Source of the DNA: an uncultured Bacilli bacterium
GTDB lineage: Bacteria > Bacillota_I > Bacilli_A > RF39 > UBA660
Assembly: GCA_949505625.1 (NCBI GenBank)
Contig: CATBQD010000002.1
Location: forward strand, 62,001-126,000
Length of the DNA stretch: 64,000 nt
Direction of reading: 5' to 3'
Shown: positions 8,606-16,015 of the stretch, one piece after another
Numbering within the stretch: the stretch's first letter is position 1
How the letters are laid out: each line of letters starts with the position of its first letter
Program-made: the position numbers and the translations under genes
The notes under the pieces: generated by a model
Seen by the model: the letters and a program-made list of their open reading frames with translations, nothing else
The model's database searches: none
What the model was told of the DNA's origin: nothing

Positions 8606-8634
8606 TTGAAATCTTAAACTTTAAGTGTTATAAT
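8606..8634 (+). promoter_or_regulatory. Promoter of rpsU
   Basis: TTGAAA at 8606-8611 and a perfect TATAAT at 8629-8634 are separated by 17 bases. The expected start is about 25 bases before the rpsU ATG. Confidence 0.8.
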
Positions 8635-8663
8635 GAACTTAGCCAAGAAGGGAGGGAATCTAA

Positions 8664-8858
8664 ATGACAAAAGTAATCGTTCGAAACGGAAATGTTGATG
8701 GTGCAATTAGAACAATGAAACAGAAAAACGTTAAGGATGGCCTCCTAAAAAATTTACGTGAAAGACAAGAAGGGTATATGAAACCAGGCGTAAAAAGAAG
8801 AAAAGCAAAAAAAGAGGCAATCAGAAATAGCCGTCGTAGAGAAAGAAATTATAATTAA
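8664..8858 (+). CDS. rpsU: 30S ribosomal protein S21
   Basis: A 64-residue, strongly basic protein with the S21 pattern: a VDGAIRTMKQK N-terminal helix and a KPGVKRRKAKKEA region ending in an Arg-rich tail. S21 sits near the anti-Shine-Dalgarno region of the 30S subunit. The GGGAGG ribosome site is well placed. The short terminator hairpin before yqeY keeps it partly separate, although rpsU-yqeY order is common in Bacillota. Confidence 0.96.
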   Translation: MTKVIVRNGNVDGAIRTMKQKNVKDGLLKNLRERQEGYMKPGVKRRKAKKEAIRNSRRRERNYN

Positions 8859-8877
8859 GCCTGTTAGGCTTTTTTTC
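8857..8877 (+). terminator. Terminator between rpsU and yqeY
   Basis: AAGCCT / AGGCTT stem with loop GTT followed by a run of Ts. Confidence 0.8.
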
Positions 8878-8892
8878 GAAAGGAGAATTATA

Positions 8893-9330
8893 ATGAGAGA
8901 AAAAATTTTAGAAGATTTAAAGCAAGCTATGAAAGAGCAAGATAAGGAATTATTAACTGTAATTCGTATGGTAAAGGGAGCTATGCAATTAGAAGAAATT
9001 AAAGTGAAGCATCCTTTAACAGATGAAGAAGTGATTACAATTTTAAGTCGTGAAATAAAAACTAGAAAAGAATCTATTGCAGAGTTTGAAAAAGGAAATA
9101 GAACTGATTTAATAGAAAAGACACAAAGTGAAATTGATATATTATCTCGCTATATGCCAGAACAGTTAAGTGAAGATGAAGTCGATAAAGTGATAGAAGA
9201 AGTATTTGGCATTGTAAATCCACAAGCTCCATCTGATATGGGAAAAATCATGGGAATGTTAACCCCGAAATTAAAAGGAAAAGCAGACATGAGTTTGGTT
9301 AGCAAAAAAGTAAAAGAGAAGTTAAACTAA
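8893..9330 (+). CDS. yqeY: GatB/YqeY domain protein
   Basis: A 145-residue protein matching the YqeY family, which shares the tRNA-binding tail fold of GatB. Visible features are an N-terminal helix pair, LSREIKTRKESIAEFEKGNR, SEIDILSRYMPEQLSEDE and the C-terminal SDMGKIMGML-KGKADMSLV segment. The cellular role is not established; members are thought to touch tRNA. The AAAGGAG ribosome site lies ten bases before the ATG. Position after rpsU is the usual arrangement. Confidence 0.92.
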   Translation: MREKILEDLKQAMKEQDKELLTVIRMVKGAMQLEEIKVKHPLTDEEVITILSREIKTRKESIAEFEKGNRTDLIEKTQSEIDILSRYMPEQLSEDEVDKVIEEVFGIVNPQAPSDMGKIMGMLTPKLKGKADMSLVSKKVKEKLN

Positions 9331-9345
9331 TAATTTCTCTTTTTA
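9312..9345. terminator. Bidirectional terminator between yqeY and the reverse-strand gene
   Basis: AAAAGAGAA pairs with TTCTCTTTT (loop of 14). T-tracts are present in both reading directions, which suits the converging genes on either side. Confidence 0.7.
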
Positions 9346-9774
9346 TTGTGGTATATTTGTAATAGGAGGCATATATAACAATATCTTGGTATCTTTTTCA
9401 ATTTGGTCTACAAATTGTTGATATATGAATTCAGAAAGTGCAAGATTTATATGTTTAGAAGGTTTCTTACCACATATACATCGATAATCCAAGATTCTTT
9501 TTTTTCGTTCTTCTGTAATATCATTAATTCTATCTGCATAACTTTCAGAGAATATGATTCCTTTAATGTAATTGATTCTTCCTTTTATAGATAAATGTTC
9601 TCTATGTAATTCGTAACTTGCTAAAATATATTCTTTCCAATCTTCATTATCTAATTCTGGAAAGATGCTTTCTAATAATTTTAAAATCTTTCTAGCATCT
9701 TTAAATTCTTCTTTGTAATGTTCTGGTTCTATTAATGTAGCTAAAGTAATATAAAAACAGTCATATATCATCAT
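9343..9774 (-). CDS. Uncharacterised protein
   Basis: A 143-residue soluble, mostly helical protein that I do not recognise. Two cysteines sit in a YRCICGKKPSKH segment (about residues 97-108), which could bind metal but lacks a second Cys pair. It is rich in Glu, Lys and Ile with no signal or membrane segment. On the reverse strand AAAGGAATG lies before the ATG. It stands alone between converging yqeY and the divergent Nudix regulator, so it has no informative neighbours. Confidence 0.6.
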   Translation of the reverse strand: MMIYDCFYITLATLIEPEHYKEEFKDARKILKLLESIFPELDNEDWKEYILASYELHREHLSIKGRINYIKGIIFSESYADRINDITEERKKRILDYRCICGKKPSKHINLALSEFIYQQFVDQIEKDTKILLYMPPITNIPQ

Positions 9775-9834
9775 AAGTAATCATTCCTTTGAGTGTTTAT
9801 TGTAAATGAATTTATAAAAGTTGTCAATTTTATA

Positions 9835-9863
9835 TTGACAAGTGTTTATAATACGCTTATAAT
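9835..9863 (+). promoter_or_regulatory. Consensus promoter of the Nudix regulator, with operator in its spacer
   Basis: Perfect TTGACA (9835-9840) and TATAAT (9858-9863) are 17 bases apart. The palindrome AAGTGT-N7-ACGCTT at 9840-9858 fills the spacer exactly, so any protein bound there would block RNA polymerase. Similar palindromes precede the next genes. This suggests autorepression by the downstream Nudix/winged-helix protein. Confidence 0.78.
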
Positions 9864-9879
9864 AGAAATAGGTGGTAGA

Positions 9880-10554
9880 ATGAATGTAAAAGATAAATTA
9901 TATAAAAATCAAGGAATTCATGTTATTACCGCCATTTTTACGGTTGAGCAGGGAATTACGAAAGTACTATTAGTAAAAAGAAAGAATGAACCTTTTTTAG
10001 GGGATTGGATTTTGACTGGAGGAGCACTTTATAATAATGAAGATTTATTAGAGGGTGCTAAAAGAGAAATCGTAGAAAAAACAGGAATTAAAGATATTGA
10101 GATTTATCAGTTTGGTGTATTTGGAAAAGTGGACCGTTCACCAGTTATGAGAATGGTAGCAATCGCTTATATAGGAGTTATTGATAGCAGACGAGTGCAA
10201 GTACTGAGAGAAACACTAAGAACTTCTAATGCTGACTGGTTTCCTATAGACAAAGTTCCACCATTAGGATATGATCATAATGAAATTTTAATTGAGGCGT
10301 TAAAAGAGCTTCAAAAAAAGATAGTTTCATCTACCATTTTAAAATCTTTGTTTCCTGGAACATTTTCCTTACCAGAGCTTCAAAAGGTCTATGAAGCAAT
10401 TTTAGGACTAAAAATGGATAGACGAAATTTTAGAAAAAAAATATTGAGTTTAGATTTGATTGAAGATACAGGAGAAACAGCAAAATTTGAAGGAAAAAAG
10501 CCTGCAAAGCAATATCGTTTTAAAAAGAAAATAGTGGAAAAAAAGGTATTTTAA
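9880..10554 (+). CDS. Nudix-domain transcriptional regulator (NrtR-like)
   Basis: A 224-residue two-domain protein: an N-terminal Nudix fold (about residues 12-140) and a C-terminal winged helix (about 150-215). The latter has the NrtR-type FPGTFSLPELQKVYEAILG and DRRNFRKKIL helices. The Nudix box reads GALYNNE-x7-REIVEKTGI; Lys replaces the second glutamate of the catalytic EE pair, so it probably binds rather than cleaves a nucleotide such as ADP-ribose. The ATG at 9880 follows GGTGG; the frame is open further upstream but would run through the promoter. Matching operators lie at its own promoter and before the tdk gene set. Ligand and exact subgroup are inferred. Confidence 0.85.
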   Translation: MNVKDKLYKNQGIHVITAIFTVEQGITKVLLVKRKNEPFLGDWILTGGALYNNEDLLEGAKREIVEKTGIKDIEIYQFGVFGKVDRSPVMRMVAIAYIGVIDSRRVQVLRETLRTSNADWFPIDKVPPLGYDHNEILIEALKELQKKIVSSTILKSLFPGTFSLPELQKVYEAILGLKMDRRNFRKKILSLDLIEDTGETAKFEGKKPAKQYRFKKKIVEKKVF

Positions 10555-10580
10555 CGAATATGCTTTTTTAACCATTTTAC

Positions 10581-10599
10581 AAGTGTATAGCAAACACAT
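10581..10599 (+). promoter_or_regulatory. Operator-like palindrome 1 upstream of tdk
   Basis: AAGTGT-N7-ACACAT, five of six bases symmetric, same layout as the site in the regulator's promoter. Its first A is the last base of a TTTACA -35-like hexamer (10576-10581). Confidence 0.65.
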
Positions 10600-10637
10600 A
10601 AAAATATTTGAATAAAATATATTTTTTAAAATTTAAC

Positions 10638-10656
10638 AAGTGTATAAAAAACACAT
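10638..10656 (+). promoter_or_regulatory. Operator-like palindrome 2 upstream of tdk
   Basis: A second AAGTGT-N7-ACACAT copy, 57 bases after the first. It again starts on the last base of a -35-like hexamer (TTAACA, 10633-10638). The repeated placement argues for a shared repressor. Confidence 0.68.
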
Positions 10657-10700
10657 AATGATTAAATAGATGAATAGAAATACATTTAGAAGGAGAAAAT

Positions 10701-11372
10701 ATGGCAAGTTTAAGTTTTAGATATGGAGCAATGAATTGTGGAAAAACCACAGCACTTTTACAAGTTGCTTATAATTATGAAGAAAATGGCTTATATGTTG
10801 TTGTTATTAAGTCAGAGAAAGATACAAAAGGGGATGATACGGTTGTTTCAAGATTAGGGAAAAATAGAAAAGTGGACTTTTTAATAGCGGAAGAAGAGAG
10901 AATATTACCTTATGGTGAAATATGGAAACAACAAGGAGTTGCGTGTGTATTAGTAGATGAAGCGGAATTTTTGAATAAGGAACAAGTAATTGACCTTTAT
11001 CGGATTTCTAAATATTATGATATACCAGTAATTTGTTATGGATTGAGAACAACATTTAAAGCAGAATTTTTCACTGGAAGCGAGCCTTTAATGGGCTGGG
11101 GAGACCAATTAGAAGAATTAGTCAATATTTGTGGTATTAAAGGCTGCGGAAAAAAAGCGAAATTCCAAGGACGGAAAGTAAATGGAGAATTTGTATTGGA
11201 AGGAGAAGATGTTGTTATCGATGGAAGTTCTGATGCAGTAGAATATGTCCCACTTTGTGGAGAACATTATTTATTAAATGTTTATGATAAAGATAGAGAG
11301 TTAGATTTTGGTGAAAGACCAAGACAGTTTGTCATAAAACCAACAAAATATAGGGGAAAAGAAGATGCATGA
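10701..11372 (+). CDS. tdk: Thymidine kinase-like P-loop protein
   Basis: A 223-residue protein of the type II thymidine kinase family, which phosphorylates salvaged thymidine with ATP. It shows the P-loop YGAMNCGKTT (residues 7-16), a VDEAEFL Walker B-like motif, the lasso-like GLRTTFKAEFFTGSEPL segment and the zinc-ribbon cysteines in CGIKGCGKKA and PLCGEHY. The GAAGGAG site precedes the ATG. Two operator-like palindromes lie in its leader. It is a little longer than typical Tdk (about 190-200), with an extra C-terminal tail. Confidence 0.88.
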   Translation: MASLSFRYGAMNCGKTTALLQVAYNYEENGLYVVVIKSEKDTKGDDTVVSRLGKNRKVDFLIAEEERILPYGEIWKQQGVACVLVDEAEFLNKEQVIDLYRISKYYDIPVICYGLRTTFKAEFFTGSEPLMGWGDQLEELVNICGIKGCGKKAKFQGRKVNGEFVLEGEDVVIDGSSDAVEYVPLCGEHYLLNVYDKDRELDFGERPRQFVIKPTKYRGKEDA

Positions 11373-11398
11373 TAAAATGCAGTCTTAAATCAAATAAT

Positions 11399-11417
11399 AA
11401 GTGTAAATAAAACATTT
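11399..11417 (+). promoter_or_regulatory. Operator-like palindrome upstream of the histidine phosphatase
   Basis: AAGTGT-N7-ACATTT in the 60-base gap after tdk fits the same pattern with one mismatch. No clear -35 hexamer overlaps this copy, so it is the weakest of the four. Confidence 0.45.
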
Positions 11418-11432
11418 AAAAGGGAGGATAAA

Positions 11433-12011
11433 ATGATTTATATTTTACGACATGGCCTAGATGATGAAACTTTTATAGGAGGGTGGAGTAATGTAGGATT
11501 AACAGAAGTAGGAATAAGACAGGTTAAAAAAACAATAAAATTTATGCAAAAACATTCGATTACATTTGATAAAATTTATAGTAGTGATATAAGAAGAGCT
11601 GCAGAAACAGCTGAGTTAGTAGCAGATGCTTATCATATATCAATAGAACAAAAACCTTGTTTAAGAGAACTTGATAAAGGAAGTTTAACAGGATTGCCTA
11701 GAGAAAAAGCAGAAATGTTATTTCCAAATTATATAGAAAATGTAGCGATTCATGAATCTTATCCCAATGGAGAATCAATGTTGGATTTATATAGGCGACA
11801 AAAGGAGGTGTTAGAATGGATTATGGGACTAGAGAAATCTCTAATTGTTACTCATCGTGGTCCTATTAATATGTATTATTTTCATTTGAACAAAGAACCA
11901 TTAACGAACGATAAAAAACGTTTTGGAGTGACGCATGCTTCACTTCATGAATTAGATTCAAAACAAAAGATTTTAAGAAAAATATATGAACCAAAGGAGA
12001 CGATTAAATAA
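11433..12011 (+). CDS. Histidine phosphatase family protein
   Basis: A 192-residue member of the phosphoglycerate mutase-like phosphatases. The phospho-accepting His7 is in LRHGLDD. The SSDIRRAAETAEL segment provides the paired arginine, and the second catalytic His lies in VTHRGPIN. The substrate is not evident; small members of this fold dephosphorylate nucleotides, sugars or cofactor intermediates. The GGGAGG ribosome site is strong. Its last base overlaps the next gene's ATG. Position between tdk and a NadR-like kinase suggests a nucleotide or nucleoside salvage role. Confidence 0.85.
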   Translation: MIYILRHGLDDETFIGGWSNVGLTEVGIRQVKKTIKFMQKHSITFDKIYSSDIRRAAETAELVADAYHISIEQKPCLRELDKGSLTGLPREKAEMLFPNYIENVAIHESYPNGESMLDLYRRQKEVLEWIMGLEKSLIVTHRGPINMYYFHLNKEPLTNDKKRFGVTHASLHELDSKQKILRKIYEPKETIK

Positions 12012-13132
12012 TGAGTAAAATTACAAAAATTGTGTTAACAGGAGGACCATGTGCAGGAAAGACAACAGCACTACAAAGAATTGAAAAAGAGTTTACAGAA
12101 AAAGGCTATAAAGTATTTATTATTGGAGAAAGTGCTACAGAGTTAATTAGTAGTGGTGCTAGACCTTTTGGGACCTTATCAATACCTACTTATCAGTTTC
12201 AAAAAGGAATTATTGGTTATCAATTATATAAAGAAGCAATGTATGAAAACTTTGCAGCTATCCTTCCAGAGGAAACGAAATGTTTGCTTGTTTGTGATAG
12301 AGGGGCATTAGATAACAAAGCTTATATTGATGCAGATGGTTTTGCTCAGATTTTAAAGGAATCTTCTTTAAAAGAGATAGACTTATTAACAAGATATCAG
12401 ATGATTTTGCACCTAGTAACAGCAGCTAAAGGAGCAGAAGAGTTCTATACATTAGCGAATAACGAAGCAAGAGTAGAGCCACCTGAGGTTGCACGTTCTT
12501 TAGATGAGACAACGTTAAATTGTTGGATAGGACATCCTAATTTACATGTGATTGCAAATAATCAGGATTTTAAAAGTAAAATGGACCAAGTTATTAGGAC
12601 AATTCATAGAGAATTAGGTGCCCCTGTTCCAGTTCAACGACAAAGAAAGTTTTTGATAAATCCATCTTGTATAGAACAATTTCTTGCAACTTTATCTAGT
12701 GTAAAAAAAATGAGAATAGAACAAACTTATATAGAAAGTGACGAAGAATGTTGTTTTAGAAAAATGAGTGATGAAAATGCTTCTATGTACTTTGAAATTC
12801 ATAAAAGAGATACAAAAGACCCAGAAGTACGAGTAAAAACAATGCGAAGAATGAAAGAAAAGGAATATTTAAGAAGAACTGTTAATAGTGAAAAGACACC
12901 AATCTTGAAAGACCGTTATTTATTTGTTTATGAAAATCAGTATTTTACGCTTGATGTTTTTAGAAATTTAGAACTTTGTTTATTAGAAGTAGAGCCTACA
13001 GAAGAAAATGATAGAATATGTTTGCCACCAGAACTTACAGTATTGGATGAGGTAACAGATAATCCAAATTATCGTAATTTTAGGTTATTTGAACAAATCA
13101 ATCAAAAGCAGAAAGAAAAGGTAATATTATAA
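12011..13132 (+). CDS. P-loop kinase-like (AAA_28/NadR-type) protein fused to a CYTH domain
   Basis: Residues 1-190 are a P-loop domain with TGGPCAGKTTAL (9-20) and CDRGALDNKAY, typical of the AAA_28 group that includes the ribosylnicotinamide kinase part of NadR. Residues about 210-365 form a CYTH-type triphosphate tunnel domain: FLINPSCIEQF, alternating charged strands, and LEVEPTEEND near the end. This two-domain design is known from the TTD14 family, which binds GTP and phosphoinositides in eukaryotes. The bacterial substrate is unknown. The start overlaps the phosphatase stop by one base, so the two are surely co-translated. A strong terminator follows. Confidence 0.82.
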   Translation: MSKITKIVLTGGPCAGKTTALQRIEKEFTEKGYKVFIIGESATELISSGARPFGTLSIPTYQFQKGIIGYQLYKEAMYENFAAILPEETKCLLVCDRGALDNKAYIDADGFAQILKESSLKEIDLLTRYQMILHLVTAAKGAEEFYTLANNEARVEPPEVARSLDETTLNCWIGHPNLHVIANNQDFKSKMDQVIRTIHRELGAPVPVQRQRKFLINPSCIEQFLATLSSVKKMRIEQTYIESDEECCFRKMSDENASMYFEIHKRDTKDPEVRVKTMRRMKEKEYLRRTVNSEKTPILKDRYLFVYENQYFTLDVFRNLELCLLEVEPTEENDRICLPPELTVLDEVTDNPNYRNFRLFEQINQKQKEKVIL

Positions 13133-13160
13133 ACTTCTTTTGATAAGCGTTTTAGTAGTA

Positions 13161-13206
13161 AAAAAAGAGTACTAAATGATTTAAGTTTCATTTAGTACTT
13201 TTTTGT
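13161..13206 (+). terminator. Strong terminator after the kinase-CYTH gene
   Basis: Perfect 12-bp stem AGTACTAAATGA / TCATTTAGTACT with an eight-base loop and a T-run. Confidence 0.92.
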
Positions 13207-13296
13207 TTTATAGAAGTAATAAAAATAATAAATGTAGAAAATTGATTATGAAGGAATTATACCTCTAAAAAATTTTAAATAAAGCACTAAAAAAAC

Positions 13297-13324
13297 TTGT
13301 AATTGAATAAGATTATGATATAAT
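13297..13324 (+). promoter_or_regulatory. Promoter of rpsB
   Basis: TTGTAA (13297-13302) and TATAAT (13319-13324), spacing 16. The predicted transcript has a leader of about 95 bases before the rpsB start codon. Confidence 0.72.
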
Positions 13325-13355
13325 AATAGTGGCTTTTTAAAACACACAGCGAGGA

Positions 13356-13390
13356 TTTTTATGCCTAGTGCCAAATTGGTGGTGTAAAAA
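13356..13390 (+). ncRNA. Hairpin in the rpsB leader (possible autoregulatory element)
   Basis: TTTTTATGCC (13356-13365) pairs with GGTGTAAAAA (13381-13390) over ten positions including two G-U pairs. A small CCA/TGG stem is nested inside. There is no T-run, so it is not a terminator. Ribosomal protein leaders of this size often bind the encoded protein; this link is inferred. Confidence 0.5.
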
Positions 13391-13427
13391 GATGAGTCGT
13401 TGGAGGAATAACAAAAGGAGGAATAAT

Positions 13428-14468
13428 ATGGCAGTAGTGTCAATGAGTTATTTATTAGAAGCTGGAGTACATTTCGGTCATCAAACAAAGAGATGGAATC
13501 CAAAAATGAAAGAGTATATTTATACTTCAAGAGATGATATTTATATTATCGATTTACAAAAAACAGCAAAAAAAATCGAAGAAGCTTATGCAGCTTTAAA
13601 GAAAATTGCTGAAAATGGTGGAAAGGTTTTATTTGTAGGAACTAGAAAACAAGCTAGTGAAGCTACAAGAGAAGAAGCACTTCGTTCTGATTCTTATTAT
13701 GTGACAGAGAGATGGCTTGGTGGTACATTAACAAACTTCAAAACAATTAGAAGAAGAGTTAAGAGATTAGAAGAAATTGAAAAAATGGAAAAAGATGGTA
13801 CTTTTGATTTACTACCAAAGAAAGAAGTAATTGGTCTTAGAAAAGAATATGACAAATTAAATAAACTTTTATGTGGTATCAGAGAAATGCATAAATTACC
13901 TAGTGCAATGTTTATTGTTGACCCATCAAAAGAAGATATTGCAATTAAAGAAGCAAGAAAATTAAACATTCCAGTATTTGGAATTGTAGATACAAATTGT
14001 GACCCAGATATGGTTGATTATGTAATTCCTGGAAATGATGATGCAATTCGTGCAGTAAAACTAATTATTGGTGTTATGGCAAATGCAATTGTTGAAGCAA
14101 ATGGAGGAAAATTAGTTGACTATGTAACAACTGATGAAAAACATAAAAATGATAGTGCAAATGATATTATGCAAAGAGCTTTAGAAACAGTAAAGAAAAG
14201 AGAACCAAGAAGATTTGAAAACAATCGTCCAAAAGATTTTAGAGATGGACGTAAACCATTTGAAAAAAATAATCATAGACCATCAGAAAAAGTAGAACCT
14301 AAAAAAGAAGAAAAGCAAGAAACTGTAGAAGTAAAAGAAGAAAAAGCCGTTAAATCAAATGATTTATCAACTCTTACAGTAGCAGAACTTCGTGAAATGG
14401 CAAAAGAAAAAGACATTAAAGGTTATTCTACAATGAAAAAAGCAGAATTACTTGATGCTTTAAAATAA
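13428..14468 (+). CDS. rpsB: 30S ribosomal protein S2 with a C-terminal Rho_N/SAP-like extension
   Basis: A 346-residue S2 protein. Residues 1-230 are canonical, with [19 protein letters not shown] at the start and [24 protein letters not shown]. After a charged linker (about 245-310) a compact helical domain with [18 protein letters not shown] and [12 protein letters not shown] closes the protein; this is the Rho_N/SAP-type nucleic-acid binding pattern. Typical S2 ends near residue 240-260. The ATG at 13428 follows AAAGGAGG; the frame is open 20 codons further up, but those would encode the leader hairpin. It is followed by tsf as usual. Confidence 0.95.
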   Translation: MAVVSMSYLLEAGVHFGHQTKRWNPKMKEYIYTSRDDIYIIDLQKTAKKIEEAYAALKKIAENGGKVLFVGTRKQASEATREEALRSDSYYVTERWLGGTLTNFKTIRRRVKRLEEIEKMEKDGTFDLLPKKEVIGLRKEYDKLNKLLCGIREMHKLPSAMFIVDPSKEDIAIKEARKLNIPVFGIVDTNCDPDMVDYVIPGNDDAIRAVKLIIGVMANAIVEANGGKLVDYVTTDEKHKNDSANDIMQRALETVKKREPRRFENNRPKDFRDGRKPFEKNNHRPSEKVEPKKEEKQETVEVKEEKAVKSNDLSTLTVAELREMAKEKDIKGYSTMKKAELLDALK

Positions 14469-14474
14469 AACTAT

Positions 14475-14508
14475 AAAGATGGTTTCTATAATAGAAACTA
14501 TCTTTTTT
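14475..14508 (+). terminator. Partial terminator between rpsB and tsf
   Basis: GATGGTTTCT pairs with AGAAACTATC (one G-U) around loop ATAAT and is followed by six Ts. Such elements between rpsB and tsf often lower tsf expression rather than stop it. Confidence 0.75.
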
Positions 14509-14530
14509 AATAAAAAAGAGGAGAGATATT

Positions 14531-15403
14531 ATGATAAGTGCTAGCTTAGTAAAAGAACTAAGAGAAAAAACAGGAGCTGGAATGCTTGATTGTAAAAAAG
14601 CATTGGAAGCAAATAATGGAGATTTAAATGCTTCTGTTGATTGGTTAAGAGAAAAAGGAATTTCAAAAGCTGCAAAAAAAGCTGACCGTATTGCTGCAGA
14701 AGGTCTTGCTGCAATTTTAGTAGAAGGTAATGATGCTGCAGTAGTTGAGGTTAATTCTGAAACAGATTTTGTTGCAAAAAATGAAGAATTTAAAAATTTA
14801 GTAGATACGGCTTTGAAAACCGTAATTGGAAGTAATGTAAAAACGGTAGAAGAAGCATTAGAATTATCTACAAATGAAGGAACTTTAAATGAGTTAGTTG
14901 TTGCAAAAACAGCAAAAATTGGAGAAAAATTAAGCTTTAGAAGATTTGAGCATATTACAAAAAGTGCTGATGAACATTTTGGAGCTTATATTCATATGGG
15001 TGGTAAAATTGCTGTATTAACAGTAATTAAAGGTGCTAATGAAGAAGTTGCAAAAGATGTAGCAATGCATGCAGCAGCTATGAGACCATCTTATGTAAAA
15101 ACTAGCGAAGTTCCTGCTGAAGAAGTAGAAAGAGAAAGAGAAATCTTGAAAGAACAAGCTATCAATGAAGGAAAGCCTGCTGAAATTGCAGAAAAAATGG
15201 TAGCTGGAAGAATTCAAAAATTCTATAAGGAAATTTGTTTAGAGGAACAACCATTTATTAAAGATGGAGACATTAGTGTTGGAACTTATGTAAAGAATAA
15301 TGGTGGAGAAATCTTAAAGATGGTACGTTTTGAGGTTGGCGAAGGAATGGAAAAAAGAGAAGAAAACTTCGCTGAAGAAGTTGCAAAACAAATGGGACAA
15401 TAA
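14531..15403 (+). CDS. tsf: Elongation factor Ts
   Basis: EF-Ts recharges EF-Tu by exchanging GDP for GTP. The 290 residues show the N-terminal UBA-like domain (ASLVKELREKTGAGMLDCKK), the TDFVAKNEEF core contact motif, and the ISVGTYVKNNGGEI C-terminal segment. Length is normal for Bacillota. The AGAGGAGAG ribosome site is well placed. It lies 62 bases after rpsB, the standard partner. Confidence 0.97.
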   Translation: MISASLVKELREKTGAGMLDCKKALEANNGDLNASVDWLREKGISKAAKKADRIAAEGLAAILVEGNDAAVVEVNSETDFVAKNEEFKNLVDTALKTVIGSNVKTVEEALELSTNEGTLNELVVAKTAKIGEKLSFRRFEHITKSADEHFGAYIHMGGKIAVLTVIKGANEEVAKDVAMHAAAMRPSYVKTSEVPAEEVEREREILKEQAINEGKPAEIAEKMVAGRIQKFYKEICLEEQPFIKDGDISVGTYVKNNGGEILKMVRFEVGEGMEKREENFAEEVAKQMGQ

Positions 15404-15431
15404 GAGTGATTTGCAAAATCATTCTTTTTTT
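15403..15431 (+). terminator. Terminator after tsf
   Basis: GAGTGATTT pairs with AAATCATTC (one G-U) over a short loop, followed by a run of Ts. The next promoter is embedded in it. Confidence 0.82.
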
Positions 15432-15439
15432 GTTATAAT
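15411..15439 (+). promoter_or_regulatory. Promoter nested in the tsf terminator
   Basis: TTGCAA (15411-15416) in the terminator loop and TATAAT (15434-15439), spacing 17. It would drive the guanylate-kinase-like gene and its neighbours. Confidence 0.7.
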
Positions 15440-15466
15440 AACGCCCATAAAAAAAGAGGGGATATT

Positions 15467-16015
15467 ATGTTTATTGTTGTTTGTGGAGTAAGTGGGGTCG
15501 GAAAATCTACATTAATAAGAAATTTAAATCCCAATATATTTACACTTCCTAGAAGTGTTACAACTAGATTAGCGCGTCCTAGTGACCCAAAAAGTGAATA
15601 TGTATTTGTAAATCATTCTGAATTTAATCATCTAAAAGAACAGAATAAGTTATTAATTCATCAATATTTTCATCAAGACCAATATGGGATATTAAATACG
15701 GATTATGATGATATTGTGAGGAGTGGTAAAATAGCAATCAAAGATATTGGATATGATGGTATTTTACAACTTAAAGCGAAATTAGATAAGGTCTCTTGCA
15801 TTTATATTGATTCTTCTTTAGGTGTATTAGAAGAAAGACTTAGAAAAAGGGGCGATTCTATAGAACAAATTCGGGAAAGATTTTCTAAAATTAAACAAGA
15901 ATTGACCGAATTTAGAAGTATTGCAGATTATGAAATATCAAATAATTCTACTATCGAAGAATATCAAGCTTCTTTTCAGAAAGTATTAACTCAGATTGTA
16001 GGAGGGAGAAAATGA
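15467..16015 (+). CDS. Guanylate kinase-like P-loop protein
   Basis: A 182-residue protein with the guanylate kinase layout. The P-loop is GVSGVGKST (residues 7-15). RSVTTRLARPSD occupies the place of the GMP-binding TTRPPR motif, followed by YVFVNHSEFNHLKEQNKL and DQYGI. The LID-like segment is LEERLRKRGDS. It is shorter and more divergent than housekeeping Gmk (about 200 residues), and KDIGYDG replaces the usual LDIDxQG. It may therefore act on another nucleotide or be a paralogue of Gmk. It overlaps the next unknown gene by four bases (ATGA), suggesting a shared task. Confidence 0.75.
   Translation: MFIVVCGVSGVGKSTLIRNLNPNIFTLPRSVTTRLARPSDPKSEYVFVNHSEFNHLKEQNKLLIHQYFHQDQYGILNTDYDDIVRSGKIAIKDIGYDGILQLKAKLDKVSCIYIDSSLGVLEERLRKRGDSIEQIRERFSKIKQELTEFRSIADYEISNNSTIEEYQASFQKVLTQIVGGRK

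Noticed and set aside
8424..8609. 61-codon ORF in the bacteriocin region
   Set aside because: It overlaps peptide C in another frame, runs through the terminator and has no ribosome site; peptide C at 8389-8535 explains the region.
9793..9879. 29-codon N-terminal extension of the Nudix regulator
   Set aside because: It covers the perfect TTGACA/TATAAT promoter and would lie upstream of the transcript start.
13368..13427. 20-codon N-terminal extension of rpsB
   Set aside because: It encodes the leader hairpin and no S2-like sequence; AAAGGAGG before 13428 decides the start.
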